64,000 bases of DNA from Kingella oralis (GCF_014054985.1 NZ_CP059569.1:1178001-1242000); one strand, 5' to 3'. Shown: positions 52,058 to 61,322, counted from the first letter of the stretch. Notes: generated by a model not told the origin, from the letters alone. Numbers and translations are program-made.

Positions 52058-52996
52058 TTATGAACCTTGCGCCTGCCTTTTGCGCTCGGCTTTGCGTGCT
52101 TCGCGTTCGGCTTTGCGCTCGGCTTCTTTTTTGCGGGCGGCTTTGAGCCATGTTTCCCATTGGTTGGGCGTTTCCAGCGTGATGCGCCCGATTTTGCCTT
52201 CCCGAAAGTCGGTGAGAATAAGCTCGGCGGCTTTTTGGTAGTTGATGCGGTTGCCGCTTAATACGGCGCCGCGTTTTTGTGCAACCCATTCTAGCCATGC
52301 GGTGTCGTTCCAATGGCTGCTGGGGTCTTTGTCGGCGCTGTATCGCGCTTGCAGTAGGAGCAGGTAGTGGCGGCGCAGGTAGTCCAGCAGTTCCAGCGCG
52401 ACTTCTTCTTCATCCAGCGCGTTGCGCCCGATGGCGCCGCTGGCGGCGAGGTTGTAGCCCGATTCTTCTACGATAATCTTGGGCCAGAGCATGCCGGGGG
52501 TGTCGTAGAGCCAAAAGTCGTCCGCCAAAAATAGGCATTGTTCGGCTTTGGTGATGCCTGGTTCGTTGCCTGTTTTGGCGGATTTTTTGCCGATCATGCC
52601 GTTGATGAGCGTGGATTTGCCCACGTTGGGGATGCCGCAAATCAGCACGCGCAGGGGTTTGTCTATGCCTTTGCGGTTGGGCATTAGGCTGCGGCAGGCG
52701 GCGGTGATTTTGGGAGCGGCGGCTTTTTCGGAGCTGTCTAGCGCGATGGCTTGGGTTTGCTCTTGCGCGGTAAAGTAATCCAGCCAGATGGCGGTGCGCT
52801 CGGGGTCGGCAAGGTCTTGTTTGTTGAGAATTTTGAGCTTGGGTTTGCCTTTGGCGAGTTGGGCGAGCAGGGGGTTTTCGCTGGATGCGGGCAGACGTGC
52901 GTCAAGCATTTCTATCACCATGTCTACGCTTTTAAGGCGCTCGGCGATGGCTTTTTTTGCTTTGTTCATGTGGCCGGGAAACCATTGGATTGCCAT
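52058..52996 (-). CDS. ylqF: Ribosome biogenesis GTPase YlqF/RbgA
   Basis: 312 residues, circularly permuted GTPase: IQWFPGHMNKAKK at the N-terminus, G4 motif NKQDLAD, then G1 GIPNVGKST (about 122-130), G2/G3 region NEPGITKAEQ and DTPGML. It acts in late 50S assembly. The C-terminal end is very Lys/Arg/Glu-rich (KKEAERKAEREARKAERKR). Weak binding site before ATG 52996. Confidence 0.93.
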   Translation of the reverse strand: MAIQWFPGHMNKAKKAIAERLKSVDMVIEMLDARLPASSENPLLAQLAKGKPKLKILNKQDLADPERTAIWLDYFTAQEQTQAIALDSSEKAAAPKITAACRSLMPNRKGIDKPLRVLICGIPNVGKSTLINGMIGKKSAKTGNEPGITKAEQCLFLADDFWLYDTPGMLWPKIIVEESGYNLAASGAIGRNALDEEEVALELLDYLRRHYLLLLQARYSADKDPSSHWNDTAWLEWVAQKRGAVLSGNRINYQKAAELILTDFREGKIGRITLETPNQWETWLKAARKKEAERKAEREARKAERKRQAQGS

Positions 52997-53338
52997 GTTG
53001 GGGTGCTTTCGTGTTGGGGGTTGGGTGATTGGGATGGGGCAGCCTGAAATTTGGTGGGGCTTTGAGGCAGCCTGAAAACAAAAAATACCGTCATTCCCGC
53101 GCAGGCGGGAATCTTATTGGCTATTCTGGAATGATTGTTAAAACAAACCGTTGTTTAAGTTCAACCAAGATTCCCGCCTGCGCGGGAATGACGGTAATTT
53201 AATATTTTTTGTTTGATTTTAGGGTTTACAAAGGTTGCAGCCTGAAATGGGGGTAGATAGGCTTGTAAACGGTTTTTCAGGCTGCCTTTGTTGTTCTTGT
53301 AAACAAGATAAGGCAGCCTGAAAACGGTGTGGATTATA
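52997..53338. other. Intergenic region with a dRS3-type repeat pair
   Basis: No gene seen. Holds the inverted element at 53089-53199 and several DUS copies, two of them as an opposed pair at about 53277-53325 just downstream of the next gene. Confidence 0.65.
53089..53199. repeat. Inverted dRS3 pair (NIME-like element)
   Basis: TACCGTCATTCCCGCGCAGG...GGGAATCTT and its reverse complement flank about 50 bases of AT-rich sequence. Each arm holds ATTCCC-8 bases-GGGAAT, the dRS3 pattern known from neisserial intergenic mosaic elements. Confidence 0.8.
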
Positions 53339-54343
53339 TCATTTTATGTTTTCCCACCAGTCGCTGGTTGGCGTGTTGAGCGTGAACACTTGCCCGAGCG
53401 TGGGGGTGAGCGTGGCGATGTTTTGCGCACGAATCAGCGGGAGACTGCGGCGCACGGGTTCATCCCACGGGTGCATGGCGAGGCTAAACATGCCCCAGTG
53501 TATCGGCATAAAGCGTTGGGGGCGCAGGTCGGCGGCGGCTTGGGCGGTTTCTTCGGGGTGCATGTGGTTGTCGCGCCAGCTGGCGTTGTATTGCCCGTTT
53601 TCAACGAGGGCGAGGTCTATTTTGGGGAAGCGTTGCCCGATTTGGCGGTAGTGGCTGCCGTAGCTGCTGTCGCCCGAAAAATAGACGGTGTGCTGCGGGG
53701 TTTGGATAACGTAGCCTGCCCACAGGGTTTTGTTGAAGTCTCCCCAGCCGCGGCTGCTGTTGTGCCGCGCGGGCACGGCGTGGATTTTCAGGCTGCCGAT
53801 GGCGGTGTGTTGCCACCAATCCAGCTCGATGATGCGCGCGGGCGGGATGCCCCATTTTTGCAGCAGCGTGCCCAGATTGAGCGGCACGATAAATTGGGTA
53901 TCGCTGTCGATGTGGTGCCGCACGGTGAGCTTGTCCAGGTGGTCGTAGTGGTTGTGGCTGTATAGAATGTAGTCCATGGGCGGCAGTTGGCTAAGGCTGG
54001 CGGGCGGGGCTTGATAGCGGCGCGAGATAAGCGGGATGGGCGAGGCGTGTCGGCTGAACACGGGGTCCAGCAGCAGGGTTTTGCCGCCGATGCGGATAAA
54101 CACGGTGCTGTGCCCAAACCAAACGAAGCGCGGCTGGTCGTCTTGCAAAAAGGTTGCCCAATCGGGTATTTGGCTGGGCAGCGGCGCGGGCGGGGCGTAT
54201 TTGGGCGCATCGAAGGTCATGGCTTTGAGCCAGCGCAGCACGGTTTTAATGCCGCCCTGCACGGGCTGCTGCGGCGGGGTTACATAGAATTTTTGGCTGA
54301 TGGGATGGTAGTGGTCGCTGGCGGGGCGGATGGGATAGCGCAT
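53339..54343 (-). CDS. MBL-fold metallohydrolase (NAPE-PLD/UlaG-like)
   Basis: 334 residues. Metal-binding motif SHNHYDHLD near 130-138, preceded by FVWFGHSTVFIRIGGKTLLLDPVFS, typical of the NAPE-PLD/UlaG branch of metallo-beta-lactamase-fold enzymes. Later ligands VENGQYNASWRDNHMHPEE and PIHWGMFSLAMHPWDEP fit the same group. Bacterial members act on phosphodiesters or lactones; the substrate is unknown. A DUS encodes GSLK. Confidence 0.88.
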   Translation of the reverse strand: MRYPIRPASDHYHPISQKFYVTPPQQPVQGGIKTVLRWLKAMTFDAPKYAPPAPLPSQIPDWATFLQDDQPRFVWFGHSTVFIRIGGKTLLLDPVFSRHASPIPLISRRYQAPPASLSQLPPMDYILYSHNHYDHLDKLTVRHHIDSDTQFIVPLNLGTLLQKWGIPPARIIELDWWQHTAIGSLKIHAVPARHNSSRGWGDFNKTLWAGYVIQTPQHTVYFSGDSSYGSHYRQIGQRFPKIDLALVENGQYNASWRDNHMHPEETAQAAADLRPQRFMPIHWGMFSLAMHPWDEPVRRSLPLIRAQNIATLTPTLGQVFTLNTPTSDWWENIK

Positions 54344-54444
54344 GGTTGTGTGGTGGGATGAAAAGGATGGGATGATACGGGGTTTAGGCAGCCTGAAACA
54401 GGGGGCGGGGGATTTTTCAGGCTGCCTATGCCGTGCAAACTCGC

Positions 54445-54450
54445 TATAAT
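54445..54450 (+). promoter_or_regulatory. Likely -10 box of the small Cys-rich gene
   Basis: TATAAT 37 bases ahead of the ATG at 54487; the -35 region falls inside a DUS and is weak. Confidence 0.5.
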
Positions 54451-54486
54451 CCGCCGCTTGATTAACCCCGCTTTTAAGGAAAAACC

Positions 54487-54627
54487 ATGAGCGAAAACAC
54501 CATTCAAGTAAACGATGTCAACGAGCAAAAAGACGCGCCCGCCAAAGAGGTGGAATTGCCCGTTTTGAACAACGAGAAAAAAGACGAACACGGCAAAAGC
54601 GGTTGCTGCGGCGTGTGCGGCGGCTGA
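54487..54627 (+). CDS. Small acidic protein with C-terminal CCGVCGG
   Basis: 46 residues: an acidic, Lys-containing body (MSENTIQVNDVNEQKD...) ending in GKSGCCGVCGG. AAGGAAAAACC lies just before the ATG, and a -10 box is in place. The three-Cys Gly tail suggests metal or redox-group binding; no family is recognised. It lies between divergent/convergent larger genes, with its own promoter. Confidence 0.75.
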   Translation: MSENTIQVNDVNEQKDAPAKEVELPVLNNEKKDEHGKSGCCGVCGG

Positions 54628-54849
54628 GGCAGCCTGAAAACGTGCAAACCTGTATTCGCCATGCTGTTGGTGGATGCAGGTTTTTTAGTGCGCAAATCAC
54701 ACCAGCATATTATTTCAGGCTGCCGTATGGTTTTACAAAAACAAGGCAAAAATTTACAAAACGGCATCGTTCTTACTGCGTTTTTTGATACGATTCAATT
54801 TTACCTAGCCGCAAACATTCGTTTTTCAATTTTTGATTAGGGTTGCAAC

Positions 54850-56415
54850 ATGAAAAAGCACTATTGGTTCTTGCCGCTGCTGGCACTTTGTTTAACAGGC
54901 TGTTTAAACGATAAAAAAATGACAACAGCATCATCGCGCGCATCATCCAACAAAAATGCGCACATAATAACGACTAAGAAAAACAGAAACTCCAGCACTC
55001 ATCCCACAGACCCAAACAGAAACAACAATCCCCCCGCGCCCCCACCGCCATCCAATAACAACGGCAACGGCACCCATATCCCGCCCGACAACAGCAACAA
55101 CAATGGCAACAATGCGCCATCTGCGCCCGCACCTACCCCTGCGCCCGATAACTCCAATTCAGGCGCAAATGGTCATAACACTACACAAAATCACAACAAT
55201 ATACATAATCCATCCTCTACTCTAAATAATATAGGTATTCAGCCAACCAACCCTTTTTGGGGAAGCAATTTAGAGAAAGCAGAGATTTCATATAAACGCG
55301 CTGCCGAATTAGGTGTTACATGGGTACGCATAATTGCTTCATGGCATCGCATTCAGCCAAAAGAAAATGGTACATACGATTGGTCTGATACTGATGCAGC
55401 TGTGCAACTAGCAAAAAAATATGGCATGAAAGTTCTCATGCAAGTTAGCGGCACACCAGAATGGGCAAGCGATGCCAACAAGTTATCTAATACTGAAAAA
55501 GAAATATGGGAAACCAATGGGATGTATATAGCGTCATTTGCGCCCAAAGCTGCTTATTATGCTGATTTTGCTAAATTTATGGGAGATGTGGTACATCGCT
55601 ATGCGCCACAAGGAATATCCAATTTTGAAGTATGGAATGAGCCTGGCAATCCTGGTTTCTGGCATGACAGCTTAACGAACCCTAAACCAAACCCTGAAAA
55701 TTATACACATTTGCTTAAACTAGCTTATATCGCTGCGCACAAAGCAAATCCCAATGTAAATATTTTAGCGGGAGGCATGACAGTGGGGGATTCACGCCCC
55801 TATAGCGATGGTTACATTTCACCATTTGAGTTTCTAAACCGTATGTATGCAGCAGGTGCAAAAGGTTATTTTGATACGCTTTCACACCATCCATATGGGA
55901 TTACGGGCAAAGAATGGCGTACCAATGGCTGGGCAATTATGTATGGCGACAAAGTTCATATTGATCTTGCGCCTCAAGCAGCTAACGAAAAAACCTTATA
56001 TCAGATTATGGCTGATAACGGCGATGCTAAAGAAATTTGGGCAACAGAAGTGGGCGTACCCGCTATGTATGAAGGGCTAGATGAAGAAAAACAAGCCAAT
56101 ACTATTCGCTTGCTATTGGAAACGGCTGAAAAAAGCAAAAATTATAAAGGACCAATCATTTTATATAATGGTGAAAATGATCGTAAACCATATGTTTTAG
56201 GAATCATCAGCCAAGATGCCAATAATGACAAAATATTAGATGTGAATATTGACACCGATAATGATGGTAAACCTGATGCAAATTTAGATACTGACCATAA
56301 TGGCAAAGCTGATGCATTAGAGCTTACTACAGCAGAGGATTATTTTGGTTTGTGGCGTAATAATGGCACAGAAAAAATGGCAGTAAATGTGTTGCGAAAA
56401 ATGATTAAAAAATAA
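54850..56415 (+). CDS. PslG-like glycoside hydrolase lipoprotein
   Basis: 521 residues. Lipobox CLTGC with Cys18, a long Asn/Pro/Ser linker (about 25-125), then a TIM-barrel glycosidase of the GH39/PslG kind: GVTWVRIIASWHRIQPKENG, FEVWNEPG with acid/base Glu264 and IWATEVG with nucleophile Glu400. About residues 456-490 insert a calcium-binding-like DxDNDGxxD repeat. PslG-type enzymes trim exopolysaccharide in the periplasm or matrix. Lower GC than neighbours, so possibly acquired. No polysaccharide operon is adjacent. Confidence 0.85.
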   Translation: MKKHYWFLPLLALCLTGCLNDKKMTTASSRASSNKNAHIITTKKNRNSSTHPTDPNRNNNPPAPPPPSNNNGNGTHIPPDNSNNNGNNAPSAPAPTPAPDNSNSGANGHNTTQNHNNIHNPSSTLNNIGIQPTNPFWGSNLEKAEISYKRAAELGVTWVRIIASWHRIQPKENGTYDWSDTDAAVQLAKKYGMKVLMQVSGTPEWASDANKLSNTEKEIWETNGMYIASFAPKAAYYADFAKFMGDVVHRYAPQGISNFEVWNEPGNPGFWHDSLTNPKPNPENYTHLLKLAYIAAHKANPNVNILAGGMTVGDSRPYSDGYISPFEFLNRMYAAGAKGYFDTLSHHPYGITGKEWRTNGWAIMYGDKVHIDLAPQAANEKTLYQIMADNGDAKEIWATEVGVPAMYEGLDEEKQANTIRLLLETAEKSKNYKGPIILYNGENDRKPYVLGIISQDANNDKILDVNIDTDNDGKPDANLDTDHNGKADALELTTAEDYFGLWRNNGTEKMAVNVLRKMIKK

Positions 56416-56437
56416 TTAATTAATATTTCGGAATAAG

Positions 56438-56513
56438 AACCTGTATTCACTATTTGCATAGGTAGATTTGATGACATAAAAGATACCGATGAGAATAGTG
56501 AATACAGGTTCTT
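56438..56513. repeat. Inverted-repeat element with GAACCTGTATTCACTA arms
   Basis: Arms AAGAACCTGTATTCACTATT and its reverse complement flank about 36 bases, 76 bp in all. A single arm stands at 26018-26040. Confidence 0.75.
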
Positions 56514-56532
56514 AATACATTCCACAACCAAT

Positions 56533-56572
56533 TTTCAGGCTGCCTTTGCATCACTCAAAGGCAGCCTGAAAC
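56533..56572. terminator. Inverted DUS pair between the glycosidase and hisB
   Basis: TTTTCAGGCTGCCTTTG and CAAAGGCAGCCTGAAA form a long stem between convergent genes. Confidence 0.65.
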
Positions 56573-56587
56573 ACAACACAGCGGGCA

Positions 56588-57181
56588 TTATGCGGTAAGC
56601 GTCCCCTTGGTAGAAGGCATTTTGCCTGCCATGCGCTCGTCGTATTCCACCGCCATCCGCAGCGAGCGCCCGAAGGCTTTGAACACGGTTTCGGCTTGGT
56701 GGTGGGCGTTTTTGCCGCGCAGGTTGTCAATATGCAGCGTGATCATGGCGTGGTTTACCAGCCCGTGAAAAAACTCGCTAAACAAATCCACGTCAAACTT
56801 GCCGATGGTGGCGCGGGTGAAGTCAATGTGGTATTCCAGCCCTGCGCGCCCTGATAAATCCAGCACCACGCGGCTTAATGCTTCATCCAGCGGCACATAG
56901 CTGTGCCCATAGCGGCGGATGCCGATTTTGTCGCCCAGCGCGGCTTTGAGCGCTTGCCCGAGCGTGATGCCGATGTCTTCCACGCTGTGGTGGTCGTCGA
57001 TGTGCAAATCGCCTTTGCACACGATGTCTAGGTCTATTAAGCCGTGGCGGGCGATTTGGTCTAGCATGTGTTCCAAAAAGGGAATGCCCGTGTCAAAGCG
57101 GGCTTTGCCTGTGCCATCCAGATTAAGGGAAACGGTGATTTGGGTTTCGCTGGTGTTGCGGGTGATGGTGGCGGTTCGCAT
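56588..57181 (-). CDS. hisB: Imidazoleglycerol-phosphate dehydratase
   Basis: 197 residues, monofunctional HisB. Motifs: RNTSETQI, FLEHMLDQIARHGLIDLDI, HHSVEDIGITLGQAL (metal His and Glu), DLSGRAGLEYHI and AHHQAETVFKAFGRSLR. Sixth step of histidine synthesis. AAGGAC ahead of ATG 57181. Downstream of hisC on the same strand, 233 bases apart. Confidence 0.97.
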   Translation of the reverse strand: MRTATITRNTSETQITVSLNLDGTGKARFDTGIPFLEHMLDQIARHGLIDLDIVCKGDLHIDDHHSVEDIGITLGQALKAALGDKIGIRRYGHSYVPLDEALSRVVLDLSGRAGLEYHIDFTRATIGKFDVDLFSEFFHGLVNHAMITLHIDNLRGKNAHHQAETVFKAFGRSLRMAVEYDERMAGKMPSTKGTLTA

Positions 57182-57414
57182 GGGGTGTCCTTGTGGTTGT
57201 GTTTGAAAATGGGGAGAAAATGGGATTGAGGCAGCCTGAAACGGCTTTTGATGCGTTTCAGGCTGCCTTTGGGGTTATTTACAACGGATTACAACGGAGA
57301 GCGCATGATTGCCATCAGCGCACGGCAAGCGTGGTATGCGGCGCAACGCATGAAATGGCAACCTTTGGGCTGCGCTAAAACGATTTTCAGGCTGCCTCAA
57401 CCTACTCAATTCGG

Positions 57415-58641
57415 CTAAATCGCCACCACCAAATCGCTGAAATAATGGCTGCACAAATAAATGCTCATCAGCGAGAACAGCACCACCGCCAGCAACACGC
57501 CTTTAATCATGCCTGCGTTGAGCCGCGCGATGGCATCGGCGTTGGCATAAAAGCCGCTTTGTTTGGCGCGGATATGGTCGGCAATCACGTTTGCCAGCAC
57601 GCGCAGCACTTGGTCGTTTTCCTCGGGCGTGCCGATGGTGAGGCGCAGGCAGTTTTGCAGCAGGGGATGCGCGCCGTGCAGGTTTTTCACCAAAATCTTG
57701 TTGTCTTTGAGCGTGTGAAACGCCAGCGGCGCATCGGGCAGGCGCACGGTTACAAAATTGGCTTCGCTGGGGAACACGGTTACGTCTTCCAACTCTGCCA
57801 GCGCGTTGGCAACGCGGGCGCGTTCGTTTTTCAGCGTTTCTATGTTTTGCATAAACGCTTCGGCATGGCGCAGGGCGAAGGCGGCGGCGGCAAGGCTAAG
57901 CTGGTTCATGTTGTAAGGCGGCATGATTTTTGCTAACTCGCCCATCACGGCGGGGCTGCCCACGGCGTAGCCCACGCGCAAGCCTGCAAAGCCTATTTTG
58001 CTTAATGTGCGCATCACCACGAGGTTTTCAGGCTGCCCTGCTTGGGCGATAAAGCTGTCGTGGCTAAACGCGCCGTAGGCTTCGTCAATCACCACAATGC
58101 CTGTGGCGGCTTGGATAATGGCTTCCACGGCTTCGCGGCTAAACGGCACACCGGTGGGATTGTTGGGATAGGCAAGGAAAATCAGCGCGGGTTTGTGCTG
58201 CTGGATGGCGTGAAGCGTGGCTTCTAAATTGAGCGTGAAATCGGGGTTGAGCGGCACGCCGATGTAGTTCAAGCCAAACAATTCGGCGTTGCGGCGATAC
58301 ATCACAAAGCTGGGTTCAACCGCCAACACGCTGGCGTTGGCTTGGGCAACCAGCAGCGTGATGAATTGGATGATTTCGTCCGAGCCGTTGCCCAGCACGA
58401 TTTGCGCGCCTTCGGAGATGGCAAAGGTGTCGCGCAGCAGCTGTGGCAAGGGGCTAGCGGCGATGTTGGGATAGCGGTTAATCGGCGCGGCAGCCAGCTC
58501 GGCGGCTAATTCGGCGCGCAAGTTTTCAGGCAAGGGATACGGCACTTCCATCGCATCCAGCTTGATGAAATCGGCGGGAACATCGGCAACGGCATAAGCG
58601 GTTTGGGCGAGAATATCGGGACGGATAACAGATGTAGGCAT
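57415..58641 (-). CDS. hisC: Histidinol-phosphate aminotransferase with C-terminal membrane segment
   Basis: 408 residues, against 350-365 for most HisC. The aminotransferase body is complete: LDAMEVPYPLPENLR, LGNGSDEIIQF, YPNNPTGV, VIDEAYGAF, TLSKIGFAGLRVGYA with the PLP lysine, and NCLRLTIGTPEEN. The normal end would be near NVIADHI. It continues with about 55 residues holding a hydrophobic helix (IKGVLLAVVLFSLMSIYLCS). No frameshift is evident. Pairs with hisB for histidine synthesis. Confidence 0.92.
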   Translation of the reverse strand: MPTSVIRPDILAQTAYAVADVPADFIKLDAMEVPYPLPENLRAELAAELAAAPINRYPNIAASPLPQLLRDTFAISEGAQIVLGNGSDEIIQFITLLVAQANASVLAVEPSFVMYRRNAELFGLNYIGVPLNPDFTLNLEATLHAIQQHKPALIFLAYPNNPTGVPFSREAVEAIIQAATGIVVIDEAYGAFSHDSFIAQAGQPENLVVMRTLSKIGFAGLRVGYAVGSPAVMGELAKIMPPYNMNQLSLAAAAFALRHAEAFMQNIETLKNERARVANALAELEDVTVFPSEANFVTVRLPDAPLAFHTLKDNKILVKNLHGAHPLLQNCLRLTIGTPEENDQVLRVLANVIADHIRAKQSGFYANADAIARLNAGMIKGVLLAVVLFSLMSIYLCSHYFSDLVVAI

Positions 58642-58887
58642 GGTTTGCGCTCTCGTGAAAAGTTTGAATTAAATATTTGAATTGTTTGGCTGAAACGGTG
58701 CTAAATGTATCACAAAATGGGAAACGCCCCCAAGCGAAGTTTCCCATTTTCAGGCTGCATGAGCGCGCGTTAAGGCAGCCTGAAAATGCTTTTGTTTGGC
58801 ACAGCGCACCGCCTTTTCAGGCTGCCGAATAAGCCCAAATTTGCTATCATAGCTCCCTTTCAACCCCATTCGTTTTCAGGCTGCCCC

Positions 58888-59811
58888 ATGTCCGTTTACA
58901 CCAGCGTTTCCGACGACGAAATGCGCCAACTGCTCACCCGATACAATCTTGGCGAATTTCAATCCCTGCAAGGCATCGCCCAAGGCGTAACCAACAGCAA
59001 TTATTTTTTGCACACCCAAAGCGGCAGCTATGTGCTCACCGTGTTTGAAACCCTGAAAGCGCACGAAGTCCCGTTTTTCATGGAGCTCACCCGACACCTG
59101 AGCGCCAACGGCGTTGCCTGCCCCGCCCCCATCGCCCAGCGCAACGGCGCACTCACCGCCACCCTTGCCAACAAGCCCGCCTGCATCGTAGAAAAACTCA
59201 ACGGCAGCGACGTTGCCTATCCCACCGCCGCCCAATGCCGCAACACCGGCGCCATGCTCGCCCAAATGCACCTTGCAGGCGCAACCTTCCCCCAAACCAT
59301 GCCCAACCCCCGCCACGCCAAATGGTGGACAGACAGCGTCCAACAGCTTATCCCCCACCTAGAACCCCAAGACGCGCAATTATTGCAAGACGAAATCGCC
59401 TATCTCGCCCAACACCCCGATACCGATTTGCCCAGCGGCATCATCCACGCCGATTTATTCAAAGACAACGTATTGCTCAACGGCGACCAAGTCGCAGGCT
59501 TTATAGATTTTTACTACGCCTGCAACGGCAGCTTTGTTTACGACATCGCCATCGCCATCAACGACTGGGCGCGCACCGCCAACAACCACATAGACCCCAC
59601 CCTGCAACACGCCTTCCTAAACGGCTACCAAAGCATCCGCCGCCTAACCCCCGCCGAACAAGACTACCTGCCCACTGCCTACCGCGCAGGCTGCGTCCGC
59701 TTCTGGGTATCGCGCCTGTTGGATTACCACTTCCCCGCCGAGGGCGAAATGACCTTTATCAAAGACCCCAACGTATTCCGCAATTTATTACTCGCCTACC
59801 GCAGCGCGTAA
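58888..59811 (+). CDS. thrB: Homoserine kinase (ThrB type II)
   Basis: 307 residues from ATG 58888. Choline-kinase-like fold: LGEFQSLQGIAQGVTNSNYFL at the N-terminus, GIIHADLFKDNVLLNGDQVAGFIDFYYA in the catalytic loop. Phosphorylates homoserine for threonine synthesis. The start directly follows a reversed DUS (TTTTCAGGCTGCCCCATG). The frame continues upstream to 58786 but those residues are DUS-encoded. Confidence 0.93.
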   Translation: MSVYTSVSDDEMRQLLTRYNLGEFQSLQGIAQGVTNSNYFLHTQSGSYVLTVFETLKAHEVPFFMELTRHLSANGVACPAPIAQRNGALTATLANKPACIVEKLNGSDVAYPTAAQCRNTGAMLAQMHLAGATFPQTMPNPRHAKWWTDSVQQLIPHLEPQDAQLLQDEIAYLAQHPDTDLPSGIIHADLFKDNVLLNGDQVAGFIDFYYACNGSFVYDIAIAINDWARTANNHIDPTLQHAFLNGYQSIRRLTPAEQDYLPTAYRAGCVRFWVSRLLDYHFPAEGEMTFIKDPNVFRNLLLAYRSA

Positions 59812-59997
59812 ACAAAGGCAGCCTGAAACGGATTTTGTGTTTCAGGCTGCCTATTGTTTTTCTGCCCACAATGGAACGGCGACGGCTCATCGCCATAAAC
59901 GCTAACCATCCAGCCACCTCATCAACCCAACCGCCCATGTCGGCGAGCCGCCGACGCTCTATCAATAGGCAGCCTGAAAACCCCAAAAGGACACCCC

Positions 59998-61173
59998 ATG
60001 CTATTCACTCCACCCCTATCCCAAATCACCACCATAGAAGACCTGCGCCAAATCGCCCGCCGCAAGCTACCCAAAATGTTCTACGAATACGCCGACACAG
60101 GCTCGTGGACACAAACCACCTACCACGCCAACGCCGCTGATTTTGCCCCCATCCAATTTCGCCAGCGCGTGCTGGTGGATATGGAAAACCGCAGCCTGAA
60201 AACCCAAATGCTCGGGCAAGAAGTCAAAATGCCGCTTGCCATCGCCCCCACAGGGCTAACAGGCATGTTCCACGCCGATGGCGAAATCCTTGCCGCACGC
60301 GCCTGCGAAAAATTCGGCATCCCCTACACCCTATCCACCATGTCCATCTGCTCCATCGAAGACGTCGCCGAAAACACCACCGCCCCATTCTGGTTTCAAC
60401 TTTATGTGATGCGCGACCGCGAATTCATGGCAGACCTCATCCGCCGCGCCAAAGCTGCCCAATGCAGCGCGCTCGTGCTCACCGCCGACTTGCAAATCGT
60501 CGGGCAACGCCATCGCGACATCAAAAACGGGCTCACCGTCCCCCCGCGCCCCACCCTCGCCAACCTCATCAACCTTGCCACCAAAATCGAATGGGGGCTG
60601 AAAATGCTCAACACCCGGCGGCGCACCTTCCGCAACATCGCAGGGCACGCCAAAGACGTAACCAATCTATCCGAACTCATGCCTTGGGTTGCCAAACAAT
60701 TTGACCCCAAACTCAGCTGGGACGACATCGCCCACATCAAAGACCTATGGGGCGGCAAACTCATCATCAAAGGCATCCTAGACCCCGAAGACGCCGAAAA
60801 AGCCGTGCAACACGGTGCGGATGCCATCATCGTCTCCAACCACGGCGGCAGGCAGCTAGACGGCGCACCATCCAGCATCCGCGCCCTGCCCGCCATCATC
60901 CAAGCCGTGGGCAGCCAAACCGAAGTCTGGCTAGACGGCGGCATCCGCACAGGGCAAGACATCCTAAAAGCATGGGCGCTCGGCGCACGCGGCACATTCA
61001 TCGGCCGCCCCTACCTCTACGGGCTCGCCGCCTACGGCGAAGCAGGCGTAACCCGCGCGCTGGAAATCCTGTACAACGAAATGGATTTGAGCATGGCGTT
61101 CACAGGACACCGCGACATCCAAAACGTAACCCGCGAGATATTGGTTAAAGGCAGCTACCCCGAGGCAGCCTGA
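59998..61173 (+). CDS. lldD: L-lactate dehydrogenase (FMN-dependent)
   Basis: 391 residues. FMN-dependent alpha-hydroxy-acid oxidoreductase, peripheral on the inner membrane. MPLAIAPTGLTGMFHADGE, FQLYVMRDREFM, LIIKGILDPEDAEKAV, the active-site SNHGGRQLDGAP and DGGIRTGQDI are as in LldD. It lets the cell respire L-lactate, important for host-associated Neisseriaceae. A palindromic repeat lies at 59937-59963 and AAAAGGAC is just ahead of ATG. Confidence 0.95.
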   Translation: MLFTPPLSQITTIEDLRQIARRKLPKMFYEYADTGSWTQTTYHANAADFAPIQFRQRVLVDMENRSLKTQMLGQEVKMPLAIAPTGLTGMFHADGEILAARACEKFGIPYTLSTMSICSIEDVAENTTAPFWFQLYVMRDREFMADLIRRAKAAQCSALVLTADLQIVGQRHRDIKNGLTVPPRPTLANLINLATKIEWGLKMLNTRRRTFRNIAGHAKDVTNLSELMPWVAKQFDPKLSWDDIAHIKDLWGGKLIIKGILDPEDAEKAVQHGADAIIVSNHGGRQLDGAPSSIRALPAIIQAVGSQTEVWLDGGIRTGQDILKAWALGARGTFIGRPYLYGLAAYGEAGVTRALEILYNEMDLSMAFTGHRDIQNVTREILVKGSYPEAA

Positions 61174-61322
61174 AAACAGGTAAAGCATTTTCAGGCTGCC
61201 CCAACCCTTGATGCAGCCTGAAACAGAACGTGGCGTATCGCCGCCACACCCACTCCATAACCCCAGCCCAAGCCCACCCATTTCAGACTACCCCAAACAT
61301 CGCAATCCAGCGCAGCAAAGAC

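Noticed and set aside
53327..53965. Plus frame of 212 residues opposite the MBL hydrolase
   Set aside because: Shadow of the hydrolase gene; no motif.
59235..60140. 301-residue plus frame between thrB and lldD
   Set aside because: It overlaps both genes out of frame and is Arg/Pro-rich, a shadow.
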